Shown piece after piece: positions 1 to 6,445 of a stretch of DNA of 15,728 nucleotides (its first letter is position 1; each line of letters starts with the position of its first letter). The translations under genes were made by a program, and so were the position numbers. The DNA lies in NCBI RefSeq assembly GCF_014287705.1, contig NZ_JACOOY010000027.1, positions 1 to 15,728 on the forward strand. The letters run 5' to 3'. Source of the DNA: Dorea_D hominis. Its GTDB lineage: Bacteria > Bacillota > Clostridia > Lachnospirales > Lachnospiraceae. The notes below the pieces were generated by a model. The model made no database searches. It saw only the letters and a list, made by a program, of their open reading frames with translations, and had not been told where the DNA came from.

Positions 1-2
1 AT

Positions 3-1190
3 GTTGCACTTTATGGCAAAGAAAACTGGGCGCTTTCTACATATGAAGGAAATGTCTCTCTTATCAATAACTATATTCTTCCGATCATTGGTGATACGAA
101 ACTCTCAGAGATCAATACCAGATTCATCGAAAGATATTATCAGAGTCTTTTGAAGAGACGTGCAGTTATCAATCCATTGAATAAAACCAGTCGAAATGAA
201 TTTGTATCTTCCAGTACGGTCAGGGATATTAATAAGTTGCTTAGAAACTGTTTTGAACAGGCAGTGAAATGGGAGTTAATGGAGAAGAATCCTTGCACCC
301 ATGCGACTGTACCAAAACATAAATCACAAAAAAGAGACATCTGGACAGCGGATACATTAATGTATGCGCTCAGTGTCTGTGAAGATGAGCGATTAAAGCT
401 TGCAATAAATCTATCCTTTTCATGTTCCTTACGACTTGGTGAGCTGCTTGGTCTTACCTGGGATTGTGTAGATATTTCTCCTGAGGCAATTGAAGAAAAC
501 CGTGCATATGTCTTCATCAACAAAGAATCACAGCGTATAAGAAAAGAATCGTTGAATGCATTGGATGGAAAAGATGTGTTGTTGGTATTCCCGACAAATC
601 ATAAGAAGAATTCTACGGTCCGTATTCTGAAAACACCAAAGACAGAAAGCAGTGTGCGTAAGATATTCTTACCAAAGAGTGTCGCTAATATGTTGGTAGA
701 CTGGAAAGCGGAACAGGATGAAATGAAAGAAATCCTTGGTGATGAATATATGGACTATAACCTGGTTATGGCAAGTACCTTTGGGCTTCCTCTAGGAGAT
801 GGAGCAATACGTGGTCCTTTAAAAAAACTGATCGAGGACTATAATCTCCCACCGGTTGTATTTCACAGTTTTCGTCATAGCAGCGTTACTTATAAGCTGA
901 AATTGAATGGTGGAGACATCAAGGCGGTACAGGGTGATTCCGGCCATGCTCAGGTCAATATGGTTACGGATGTGTACTCTCATATTCTGGATGATGACCG
1001 AAGGAAAAATGCAGAGCTTTTTGAAGAAGCGTTTTATGAGAAAAAGAATCTGGATCCACAGATGCATGTACAGCAGGAAAATAATAATACTACTGTTGCT
1101 GATGAAGTCGATCCGGAACTTCTGGTAAAAGTGTTGGCTAATCCAGAGATGCGGGCGTTGCTCAATTCACTGGCGAAGACGATGAAGTAA
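3..1190 (+). CDS. Tyrosine recombinase (integrase), 5' end outside window
   Basis: Site-specific DNA integrase of the phage/ICE type, which cuts and rejoins att sites through a tyrosine. The reading frame is open from base 3 to a TAA at 1188-1190. A TTG at 150 could be taken as a start, but codons 5' of it read as typical core-binding domain (YILPIIGDTKLSEI), so the gene continues beyond the window. About 395 codons are visible. The catalytic set is present: Arg in SLRLGELLGL (codon 432-434), Lys region TPKTESSVRK, HSFRH (His 864-866, Arg 873-875), SGH in the GDSGH segment, and Tyr in DVYSHI (975-977). An acidic tail of about 50 residues follows. It lies some 1.5 kb from a tRNA-derived attachment site on the same strand, with only a Fic gene between, so this site is its probable target. 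Family call is firm; which element it mobilises is inference. Confidence 0.93.
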   Translation, partial: VALYGKENWALSTYEGNVSLINNYILPIIGDTKLSEINTRFIERYYQSLLKRRAVINPLNKTSRNEFVSSSTVRDINKLLRNCFEQAVKWELMEKNPCTHATVPKHKSQKRDIWTADTLMYALSVCEDERLKLAINLSFSCSLRLGELLGLTWDCVDISPEAIEENRAYVFINKESQRIRKESLNALDGKDVLLVFPTNHKKNSTVRILKTPKTESSVRKIFLPKSVANMLVDWKAEQDEMKEILGDEYMDYNLVMASTFGLPLGDGAIRGPLKKLIEDYNLPPVVFHSFRHSSVTYKLKLNGGDIKAVQGDSGHAQVNMVTDVYSHILDDDRRKNAELFEEAFYEKKNLDPQMHVQQENNNTTVADEVDPELLVKVLANPEMRALLNSLAKTMK

Positions 1191-1222
1191 TGAAAAATAG
1201 TGAAAAAATAGTGTAATTTTAG

Positions 1223-1251
1223 TGGAAAAACGATTCATAAAACGATATAAT
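1223..1251 (+). promoter_or_regulatory. Promoter of the Fic gene
   Basis: A perfect TATAAT (1246-1251) lies 17 bases after TGGAAA (1223-1228, 4 of 6 matches to TTGACA). Transcription would begin near 1258. This places the in-frame ATG at 1254 at or upstream of the transcript start and supports the GTG at 1278 as the true start. Confidence 0.6.
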
Positions 1252-1277
1252 ATATGGATGAAATGGAGGTGGATCAT

Positions 1278-2378
1278 GTGATTAAGGTTACGCTAACAAA
1301 TGAAATTTTAAAAAGAATATCGGAAATAGACGAAAAGCGTTTTTCTCTTAGTACGATAGAAATGCCACCTGTTATAAAAAACAGACTTAGAAAAAACTCT
1401 AAGAAAAAAAGTTCCTATGCTTCTAATAAGATTGAAGGAAATCCATTAACTGAAAAACAGGCAAATGAGGCTATTGATAGTGATCCTCACAAACATTTTT
1501 TAAAGCCAGAACAGGAAGTTCGTAATTACTTTTTAGCTTTAAATTTTTTAGAAGAAAAACTGAAAAAGAAAGAAGTTTTTTCAAAAGAAATGATTTTAGA
1601 AGTGCAGGCAATGGTTGAAAAAGGTGCGTCAAAAGAAAAGATAGGCTTAAGAGGCCCTATGCCACCTGGAATGTTATTTGCAGTATATGATTCCGAAACA
1701 GGCGCAGCGGAATATATTCCACCAGAGTATATTGATATTCCAGACTTGTTGGATGAACTTGTTGAATATGTAAATACTACAGATGATCATCCGCTGATTA
1801 TTGCTGCTGTAGTTCATTATCAATTGGTTACCATTCATCCTTTTGAAGATGGAAATGGAAGAACCGCCAGATTAATGTCAGGCTATATTCTTGATTATTA
1901 TGGATATGGTTTTAATGGAATAGGTTCTCTGGAAGAATATTTTGCCTATGATCCAGATGAGTATTATGCATCACTGCAAATGGGGTTACCGGCGTTATAT
2001 TATTCAGGAAGAGAAAACCCTCCTCATCCGGAAATATGGATCAATTATTTTTTGCAGATGATGGAATTGTATTCTAAAAAGGTATATGAATTATCAAAAA
2101 CATCCGAAAACGACGAGTTAGATGGAAGTCTATCTTATTTAAATGCAAAAGAAAAAGAATTCTTAGCATTTCTGTTAAAAAAGCGATTATATGAGTTTAC
2201 ACCAATTGAAGTAAGCAAAATGCTTGGTGTAACCAACAAAACGATTATTAATCGATGTGCAAAGCTGGTAAATAATGGTTTGTTAATTCCAATCATTGTA
2301 AAGACACGAGTCCGATCTTATCGGTTAAGTGATTTTTCAAAGACAAATGAGAAAAAGATTTTGAAAAAAATATCGTAA
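1278..2378 (+). CDS. Fic family protein, class II (N-terminal inhibitory helix), C-terminal winged helix
   Basis: Fic enzymes transfer AMP or another nucleotide from a nucleoside triphosphate to a hydroxyl of a target protein; the target here is unknown. The start chosen is GTG 1278, because GGAGGT (1265-1270) sits 7 bases before it and the promoter's predicted transcript start excludes the ATG at 1254; the product is then 366 residues. The complete catalytic motif HPFEDGNGRTAR is at residues about 187-198, with His187 catalytic. The inhibitory motif (S/T)xxxE(G/N) is visible as SNKIEG (residues 49-54), so the enzyme is normally held off by its own glutamate. Residues about 310-340 (TPIEVSKMLGVTNKTIINR) look like a helix-turn-helix, suggesting DNA binding or autoregulation. 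No small antitoxin gene is adjacent, in line with self-inhibition. It is probable cargo of the element carrying the integrase; a role in stress or phage defence is only a possibility. Confidence 0.92.
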   Translation: MIKVTLTNEILKRISEIDEKRFSLSTIEMPPVIKNRLRKNSKKKSSYASNKIEGNPLTEKQANEAIDSDPHKHFLKPEQEVRNYFLALNFLEEKLKKKEVFSKEMILEVQAMVEKGASKEKIGLRGPMPPGMLFAVYDSETGAAEYIPPEYIDIPDLLDELVEYVNTTDDHPLIIAAVVHYQLVTIHPFEDGNGRTARLMSGYILDYYGYGFNGIGSLEEYFAYDPDEYYASLQMGLPALYYSGRENPPHPEIWINYFLQMMELYSKKVYELSKTSENDELDGSLSYLNAKEKEFLAFLLKKRLYEFTPIEVSKMLGVTNKTIINRCAKLVNNGLLIPIIVKTRVRSYRLSDFSKTNEKKILKKIS

Positions 2379-2403
2379 TAAAATATAAAATTTGCCAGTC
2401 AAA

Positions 2404-2442
2404 AACGCATGGACAAACCGTCTCGTATGCGTTATATTATTT
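2404..2442 (+). terminator. Probable terminator after the Fic gene
   Basis: A perfect 7-bp stem, AACGCAT (2404-2410) with ATGCGTT (2427-2433), has a 16-base loop. It is followed by the T-rich tail TATATTATTTAT, which is weaker than a pure T run. Confidence 0.5.
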
Positions 2443-2727
2443 ATAGACAAGAAAATATCTCGTGCTTTCGATAGGAAGTTTAATTGAATACTGTTTACCA
2501 TGATCGAACGTACGAAGCATGGTGGTCATATAACAGATGTCGATGGTAATATCAAGGCATTCCCCAATTATTAGCTGGAGCAAACAATCAGCTAACTTTC
2601 AGAGCTTTACAGAGCTTGACAGAGGGGGTATTCAGAATAACTCAAATTGAATAGGAAACAGTTTCTAATAGTATCTCATATGGGTTTACCTTACCTCAGA
2701 TTGACAGAGAGTGACAATAGGTTGGAG
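2443..2727. other. Gene-free stretch at element end
   Basis: No convincing gene. It holds an inverted repeat ACCATG/CATGGT around 2499-2525, a 24-codon open frame from about 2501 that I do not recognise and that may be a decayed coding remnant, and an inverted pair of the TTAGCTG heptamer (2571-2577 and 2589-2595). Bases just before 2728 include GGTTGGAGC, which may be a scrap of a tRNA D-arm. Read as the inner arm of an attachment site. Confidence 0.45.
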
Positions 2728-2771
2728 CTCTCCTAAGCGAGGGGTCGGAGGTTCAAATCCTCTTGGCGACG
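2728..2771 (+). other. tRNA-Arg(CCT) 3' half, probable attachment (att) site
   Basis: The sequence reads as the 3' half of a tRNA: anticodon loop CTCCTAA (2730-2736, anticodon CCT for arginine), anticodon 3' stem GCGAG (2737-2741), T-stem GGAGG/CCTCT (2747-2751 and 2759-2763) around TTCAAAT, acceptor strand TGGCGAC (2764-2770) and discriminator G. The 5' anticodon stem that should read CTCGC is absent, and no D-arm or 5' acceptor strand precedes it, so the homology stops at the anticodon loop. Tyrosine integrases commonly cross over in or near a tRNA anticodon loop, so this is best read as an attR-like copy left by integration. It is not a functional tRNA. Confidence 0.75.
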
Positions 2772-2777
2772 GGCTTC

Positions 2778-2832
2778 AAAGCGTTCGAAAATGTTAGCTG
2801 GATTAGCTGACAACGAACGCTTTTGTTATTTT
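2778..2832 (+). terminator. Rho-independent terminator after the tRNA remnant
   Basis: A perfect 10-bp stem, AAAGCGTTCG (2778-2787) with CGAACGCTTT (2814-2823), runs into TTTTGTTATTTT. The 26-base loop is unusually long and contains two of the TTAGCTG heptamers. It may be the old tRNA terminator. Confidence 0.7.
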
Positions 2833-2909
2833 CTACTCACGTTCGTGACACAAAATTCCATTCCAAATGATCAATTTCCAGCTAACACAATCCGATTTTT
2901 GTTAGCTGA

Positions 2910-3086
2910 CAGCTAATCAAAATTACCGGTTTGCAAACATGGGTTTTAGAAAGTCCAGCTTACATTTGGGTTGCATTCCTGTTTTCGCTGAGTGTTATTC
3001 TGTATCTGATCCTGTTTGCAGGAGTTTTCGTAGATACTGTACTGGATATGACAAGAGAACGTATTATTGATTTTATTATATCGTGA
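2910..3086 (+). pseudogene. 3' remnant of a membrane-protein gene
   Basis: This frame is open from the stop at 2907-2909 to TGA 3084-3086 and has no ATG; a TTG at 2931 has no ribosome binding site. The visible product has one strongly hydrophobic segment (about residues AFLFSLSVILYLILFAGVFV) followed by a short charged tail, DTVLDMTRERIIDFIIS. The stop lies in the Shine-Dalgarno of the next gene, as in a co-translated operon. This suggests the genuine end of a gene whose 5' part was replaced at the attachment region. A 51-residue single-span membrane protein starting at TTG 2931 is the alternative. Family not recognised. Confidence 0.4.
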
Positions 3087-3099
3087 GGAGGATATGAAA

Positions 3100-3473
3100 A
3101 TGAGCGAAAACAATGATTATATTCAGTTACCACCACTAAAAAAAGACACACCAGCCGATGTGGTAGCATTTATGTGGGAGTACATGAAAGTACCGGAGGA
3201 TTCAAGAGAAAAAGTTAAGAATCTGCTTAAAGATGCAAATGAAAATGGAGTAAAAATAAGTCATCAGGCACCACACTGTATGATGTTGTTCCGAAAGAAG
3301 AAATTGCTGAATTTGAAGAGCTTATGCGCAAAACCATAGCTGAAATTGTATCAGAAGCCAGTAGCGTTGCCTGTTGGGTGTATGTGCAGAAATATGTGAA
3401 GCACAAAATCCTAAATGAAATGCTGCAAGAATTGCCAGATGTAGGTCAATTCATCCTAGCTATGGATACCTGA
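3100..3473 (+). pseudogene. Small frameshifted gene, family not recognised
   Basis: ATG 3100 has AGGAGG at 3086-3091, 8 bases upstream, so this was a translated gene; the ATG at 3094 is too close to that site. The first frame gives MSENNDYIQLPPLKK and about 50 further charged residues, then turns into an unlikely sequence after the A5 tract at 3252-3256. From 3261 another frame is open for 70 codons to TGA 3471-3473 and reads like normal protein (LYDVVPKEEIAEFEELMRKT, then a mixed helical stretch ending in ILAMDT). Adding one A to the A5 tract joins the two frames into a protein of about 124 residues. A single-base loss is therefore the likely event; a sequencing error is possible. I do not recognise the family or function. 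Confidence 0.5.
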
Positions 3474-3543
3474 TTTGAAAAACTGATGGAGAAATAATCT
3501 AGGAAAATAGTTTAAAGTTTACATGTTATGATCATGTATGAAG

Positions 3544-3574
3544 TTGGAACGAAATAAAAGAATTGTGCTATACT
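3544..3574 (+). promoter_or_regulatory. Extended -10 promoter upstream of the bile salt hydrolase remnant
   Basis: TGCTATACT gives an extended -10 (TATACT at 3569-3574). TTGGAA (3544-3549) is a fair -35 with a long 19-base spacer. It should still drive the truncated gene and may now feed the alarmone synthetase downstream, since no terminator is obvious between them. Confidence 0.5.
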
Positions 3575-3632
3575 ATTGTTTAAGAAAAAAACTCATTGAC
3601 ATATTTCAATCTATTTAGGAGGATAAACGATC

Positions 3633-3933
3633 ATGTGTACAGCAGCAACTTATAAAACAAAAGATTTTTACTTGGGACGAACCCTCGATTATGAATGCTC
3701 TTATGGTGATCAGATAGTAATTACACCACGTAATTATGCGTTTAATTTTCGCCATGTTGGCGATATGAAAAATCATTATGCAATTATTGGAATGGCTCAT
3801 GTTGCAGAGGATTATCCTTTATGAAAACCATCAGATCAGTGCAGTAGATATGCATGTAGAAAATCTGGATAGTGATAAAATAATTTGTTATCCAGTAATT
3901 CAAGGAGAACGAATCAACTATCAAAATAAATAA
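3633..3933 (+). pseudogene. bsh: Choloylglycine (bile salt) hydrolase with large internal deletion
   Basis: Bile salt hydrolases are Ntn-hydrolases that use Cys2 to remove glycine or taurine from bile acids. The start is intact: ribosome site AGGAGG near 3617, then MCTAATYKTKDFYLGRTLDY with Cys2, Arg16 and Asp19, continuing through FRHVGDMKNHYAIIGMAHVA. It stops at TGA 3822-3824 after 63 residues, where family members continue YYDAVNEKG. From 3820 a second frame gives a typical family C-terminus (YENHQISAVDMHVENLDSDK, then ICYPVIQGERINYQNK) to TAA 3931-3933. The family is about 320 residues long, so roughly 220 central residues were lost in a deletion that also shifted the frame. The product cannot be active. 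The two ends match the family well, so the call is confident. Confidence 0.85.
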
Positions 3934-3971
3934 TGTTTTGAAATCAGGGATGAGGTAGAAAGGAAAGTTCC

Positions 3972-4652
3972 ATGACAAAAGATAAAGTAAAAAAACTCAG
4001 GATGGACAGTCCGAAATCACTACAGTTTTTAAATAATGCTACAAAATTTTATAATTTAATGATGATGTATCGTTGTGCTATTCGGGAGATACAAACTAAA
4101 CTTGAGGTTTTGGATGATGAATTTTCAGTTGAGAACAATCGAAATCCTATTTCTTTTATAAAAACAAGAATTAAGAAGCCCAATAGTATTTACGATAAAC
4201 TGCAGAAGATGGGATATGAATTTACAACAGAAAATATACAGACATATCTCAATGATGTAGCAGGCGTTCGAATAGTTTGTGCGTTTATTGACGATATTTA
4301 TATGATATCAGATTTGATTACCCAACAGGATGATATTAAAGTTATTGAAATAAAAGATTATATAAAAAATCCAAAATCGAATGGTTATCGAAGCTATCAT
4401 ATGATTGTTGAAATACCAGTATTTTTTGCTAAGGGTAAAACACCTATGCGTGTAGAATTACAGATTCGAACCAATGGTATGGATTTTTGGGCAACATTGG
4501 AACATCAACTTCGCTATAAAAAAGGAATTGAAGAAATGCCTGGCTATGATGAGATAAGTGAAGAATTACTTCATTCTGCAAGAGCTATCATTGAAGCAGA
4601 TAATGAAATGCAGAGAATAAAAGACAAAATTGGTATGTTCCATGAAATTTAG
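3972..4652 (+). CDS. relQ: Small alarmone synthetase, RelA/SpoT synthetase domain only (RelQ-like)
   Basis: Transfers pyrophosphate from ATP to GDP or GTP, making (p)ppGpp in the cytosol. The 226-residue length and the absence of an HD hydrolase domain or C-terminal regulatory domains fit a single-domain synthetase; RelQ proteins are about 210 residues. Visible motifs: TRIKKPNSIYDKL (65-77, nucleotide-binding basic residues), DVAGVRIVC (95-103), IKDYIKNPKSNGYRSYH (127-143, G-loop-like segment with the stacking Tyr), VELQIRT (161-167, Glu162 catalytic) and DFWATLEHQLRYKK (171-184). ATG 3972 has AAAGGA (3959-3964) 7 bases upstream. It is followed 35 bases later by a cardiolipin synthase gene with no terminator between, so the two are probably co-transcribed. 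Synthetase family is firm; assignment to RelQ rather than RelP is a best guess. Confidence 0.9.
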   Translation: MTKDKVKKLRMDSPKSLQFLNNATKFYNLMMMYRCAIREIQTKLEVLDDEFSVENNRNPISFIKTRIKKPNSIYDKLQKMGYEFTTENIQTYLNDVAGVRIVCAFIDDIYMISDLITQQDDIKVIEIKDYIKNPKSNGYRSYHMIVEIPVFFAKGKTPMRVELQIRTNGMDFWATLEHQLRYKKGIEEMPGYDEISEELLHSARAIIEADNEMQRIKDKIGMFHEI

Positions 4653-4687
4653 GGAGAAAACTAAGCAAGTAGGAAGGTGGAATATAT

Positions 4688-6247
4688 ATGAAACAAGATA
4701 CTTTAGAGGGCAAAGCAAAAACAAAAAATGGGGTAAAGCGGCTATGTTTTTCCATAATCTGCATTCTTCTGGAAGTGATTTTTATTATTACTATCGTAAC
4801 ACGCTTGAATGAATATGCAGAAATCATAAATTTATTTACAAGGATTTTGAGTGGGATCTTGGTTTTGGGATTGTACGCATCAAATAAGACATCCTCTATG
4901 AAAATGCCTTGGGTCATCTTAATTCTAATTTTCCCAATTATGGGTGTAGGCCTGTATTTGTTGATTGGTTTGAATGGTGGCACACATAAAATGCGTGAGC
5001 GATATGCAGAAATTGATAGCAAATTGTTACCAATGCTTCCGGACAGTCAGGAGTGTTTGAGCAGAATAAAAGAAGCAATTCCGAAAGCAGGAAATATAGC
5101 AAGTTACATACAAAGAAATTCGCAGTATCCAATCTATCAGAATACGGATATTGTGTATTTTGATGAAGCAGTGAAAGGATTAGAGGCACAGCTTAAGGAT
5201 TTGGAGAAAGCACAGAAGTTTATCTTTATGGAATATCATGCGATAGAAGACGCTGAAGCATGGCATAAGATTCAAGATGTTCTGGAAGAGCGAGTAAAAG
5301 CAGGTGTGAAAGTTAGAGTATTCTACGATGATATGGGTTCTATAGGCTTTATTAACACAGATTTTGTGAAAAAGATGGAGGCAATAGGAATTCATTGCCG
5401 TGTATTCAATCCATTTGTGCCAGGTTTAAATCTGTTTTTGAACAATCGTGATCATAGAAAAATAACAGTTATTGATGGAAAAGTCGGATTTACAGGTGGA
5501 TATAATCTAGCAAACGAATATTTTAATTACACACACCCGTATGGACAGTGGAAAGATACAGGTATTCGTTTAGAAGGAGATGCTGTTCAGTCGCTTACGG
5601 TGACATTTTTGGAAATGTGGAATGCAGTAAGTGATAAGGATGCTAATGATTCTGATTTTAGTAAATACCTTTTCCACTATGATTATGCGGCACAGCAAAC
5701 TGGGTTTGTTCAACCTTATGCAGACAGCCCTATGGATAATGAACAAGTAGGAGAAGAAGTTTATATCAGTATGATAAATAAAGCTGAAAAATATTGTTGG
5801 TTTATGACTCCATATCTAATCATAACAGATGAAATGACGCATGCGTTATGTCTGGCTGCTAAGCGAGGGGTAGACGTAAGAATTATCACACCTGGTATTC
5901 CTGATAAAAAATTCATTTATAATATAACTCGTTCTTTTTATCATGGATTAGTTAAACATGGTGTTCGTGTTTATGAGTGGACTCCTGGTTTCTGTCATGC
6001 AAAAATGAGTGTGGCAGATGACTGTATGGCAACTTGTGGAACAATTAATCTGGATTATCGAAGTTTATATCACCATTTTGAAAACGGCTGTTTTATGGCA
6101 GATTGTCAGGCAGTTGTGGAAATAAAAAATGATCTGATAAGAACGATGGGAGAATGTCGTGATGTGACAGACCAATATCAAACCGGACAAGGTGCATATT
6201 TGCGACTGGGACAATTATTTATGAGATTATTTGCTGGATTGCTATAA
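4688..6247 (+). CDS. cls: Cardiolipin synthase (two PLD domains)
   Basis: Membrane enzyme that condenses two phosphatidylglycerol molecules to cardiolipin plus glycerol. The 519-residue length matches bacterial Cls. Two hydrophobic segments open the protein (about residues 19-38 and 50-62), with a third around 75-95 (PWVILILIFPIMGVGLYLLI), matching the PLDc N-terminal membrane domain. Two HKD motifs are complete: HRKITVID (His256, Lys258, Asp263), followed by GFTGGYNLANEY, and HAKMSVAD (His437, Lys439, Asp444), followed by GTINLDYRSL. AGGAAGGTGG at 4671-4680 precedes ATG 4688. It lies just after the alarmone synthetase and ends at a strong terminator. The neighbouring unit contains a second PLD-family protein and a phosphatidylglycerol-type synthase. 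Confidence 0.93.
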   Translation: MKQDTLEGKAKTKNGVKRLCFSIICILLEVIFIITIVTRLNEYAEIINLFTRILSGILVLGLYASNKTSSMKMPWVILILIFPIMGVGLYLLIGLNGGTHKMRERYAEIDSKLLPMLPDSQECLSRIKEAIPKAGNIASYIQRNSQYPIYQNTDIVYFDEAVKGLEAQLKDLEKAQKFIFMEYHAIEDAEAWHKIQDVLEERVKAGVKVRVFYDDMGSIGFINTDFVKKMEAIGIHCRVFNPFVPGLNLFLNNRDHRKITVIDGKVGFTGGYNLANEYFNYTHPYGQWKDTGIRLEGDAVQSLTVTFLEMWNAVSDKDANDSDFSKYLFHYDYAAQQTGFVQPYADSPMDNEQVGEEVYISMINKAEKYCWFMTPYLIITDEMTHALCLAAKRGVDVRIITPGIPDKKFIYNITRSFYHGLVKHGVRVYEWTPGFCHAKMSVADDCMATCGTINLDYRSLYHHFENGCFMADCQAVVEIKNDLIRTMGECRDVTDQYQTGQGAYLRLGQLFMRLFAGLL

Positions 6248-6260
6248 GAATCTGATGAAA

Positions 6261-6316
6261 CGACCTTTCAAAAAACAGTTGATTTAGAAGTTAACTGTTT
6301 TTGAAAGGCCGTTTTT
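6261..6316 (+). terminator. Strong rho-independent terminator after cls
   Basis: A stem of about 19 bp, CGACCTTTCAAAAAACAGTT (6261-6280) with AACTGTTTTTGAAAGGCCG (6293-6311), is followed by TTTTT. There is one G-T-type mismatch and a one-base difference in the A/T run. It separates the relQ-cls unit from the next operon. Confidence 0.85.
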
Positions 6317-6377
6317 GCTATATCTAACAGTCTGTTGTACAAAGAAGATTTTGCATGGATGAAAAAAATAAACCTTG

Positions 6378-6414
6378 TTGAGGTTAAATTGAGATTGACT
6401 TTGTATTGTATAAG
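6378..6414 (+). promoter_or_regulatory. Candidate OmpR/PhoB-type operator and promoter
   Basis: Two 11-bp direct repeats, TTGAGGTTAAA (6378-6388) and TTGAGATTGAC (6389-6399), match at 8 of 11 positions, with a weaker third unit behind. TATAAG (6409-6414) lies about 10 bases downstream and has no good -35 at 17 bases, because the repeats occupy that position. This is the layout of promoters activated by OmpR/PhoB-family regulators, and such a regulator is encoded in this operon. Autoregulation is inference. Confidence 0.45.
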
Positions 6415-6445
6415 TATGAAATAAAAAGGAATCAAGTGATGTACA

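Larger units (their letters stand above)
2571..2916. repeat. Seven TTAGCTG heptamers around the tRNA remnant
   Basis: TTAGCTG or its complement CAGCTAA occurs at 2571-2577 (+), 2589-2595 (-), 2794-2800 (+), 2803-2809 (+), 2879-2885 (-), 2902-2908 (+) and 2910-2916 (-). Four copies extend to GTTAGCTG. A given heptamer on either strand would be expected far less than once in 350 bases. The arrangement (a 9-bp spaced direct pair, inverted pairs on both sides of a crossover site) resembles arm-type binding sites of lambda-like integrases or of an excision factor. The binding role is inference. Confidence 0.6.

Noticed and set aside
2720..2771. Functional tRNA gene
   Set aside because: There is no 5' acceptor strand, D-arm or anticodon 5' stem; only the 3' half is present.
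2571..2916. CRISPR array
   Set aside because: The repeated unit is only 7-8 bases, occurs in both orientations and has irregular spacing.
3250..3262. Programmed -1 frameshift in the small gene at 3100
   Set aside because: The A5 tract is not arranged as a standard X XXY YYZ slippery site in the reading frame and no strong downstream hairpin was seen; a one-base loss is simpler.
4588..5022. 144-codon minus-strand open frame
   Set aside because: It is antisense to the relQ end and cls start, which have clear motifs; no ribosome site or recognisable product.
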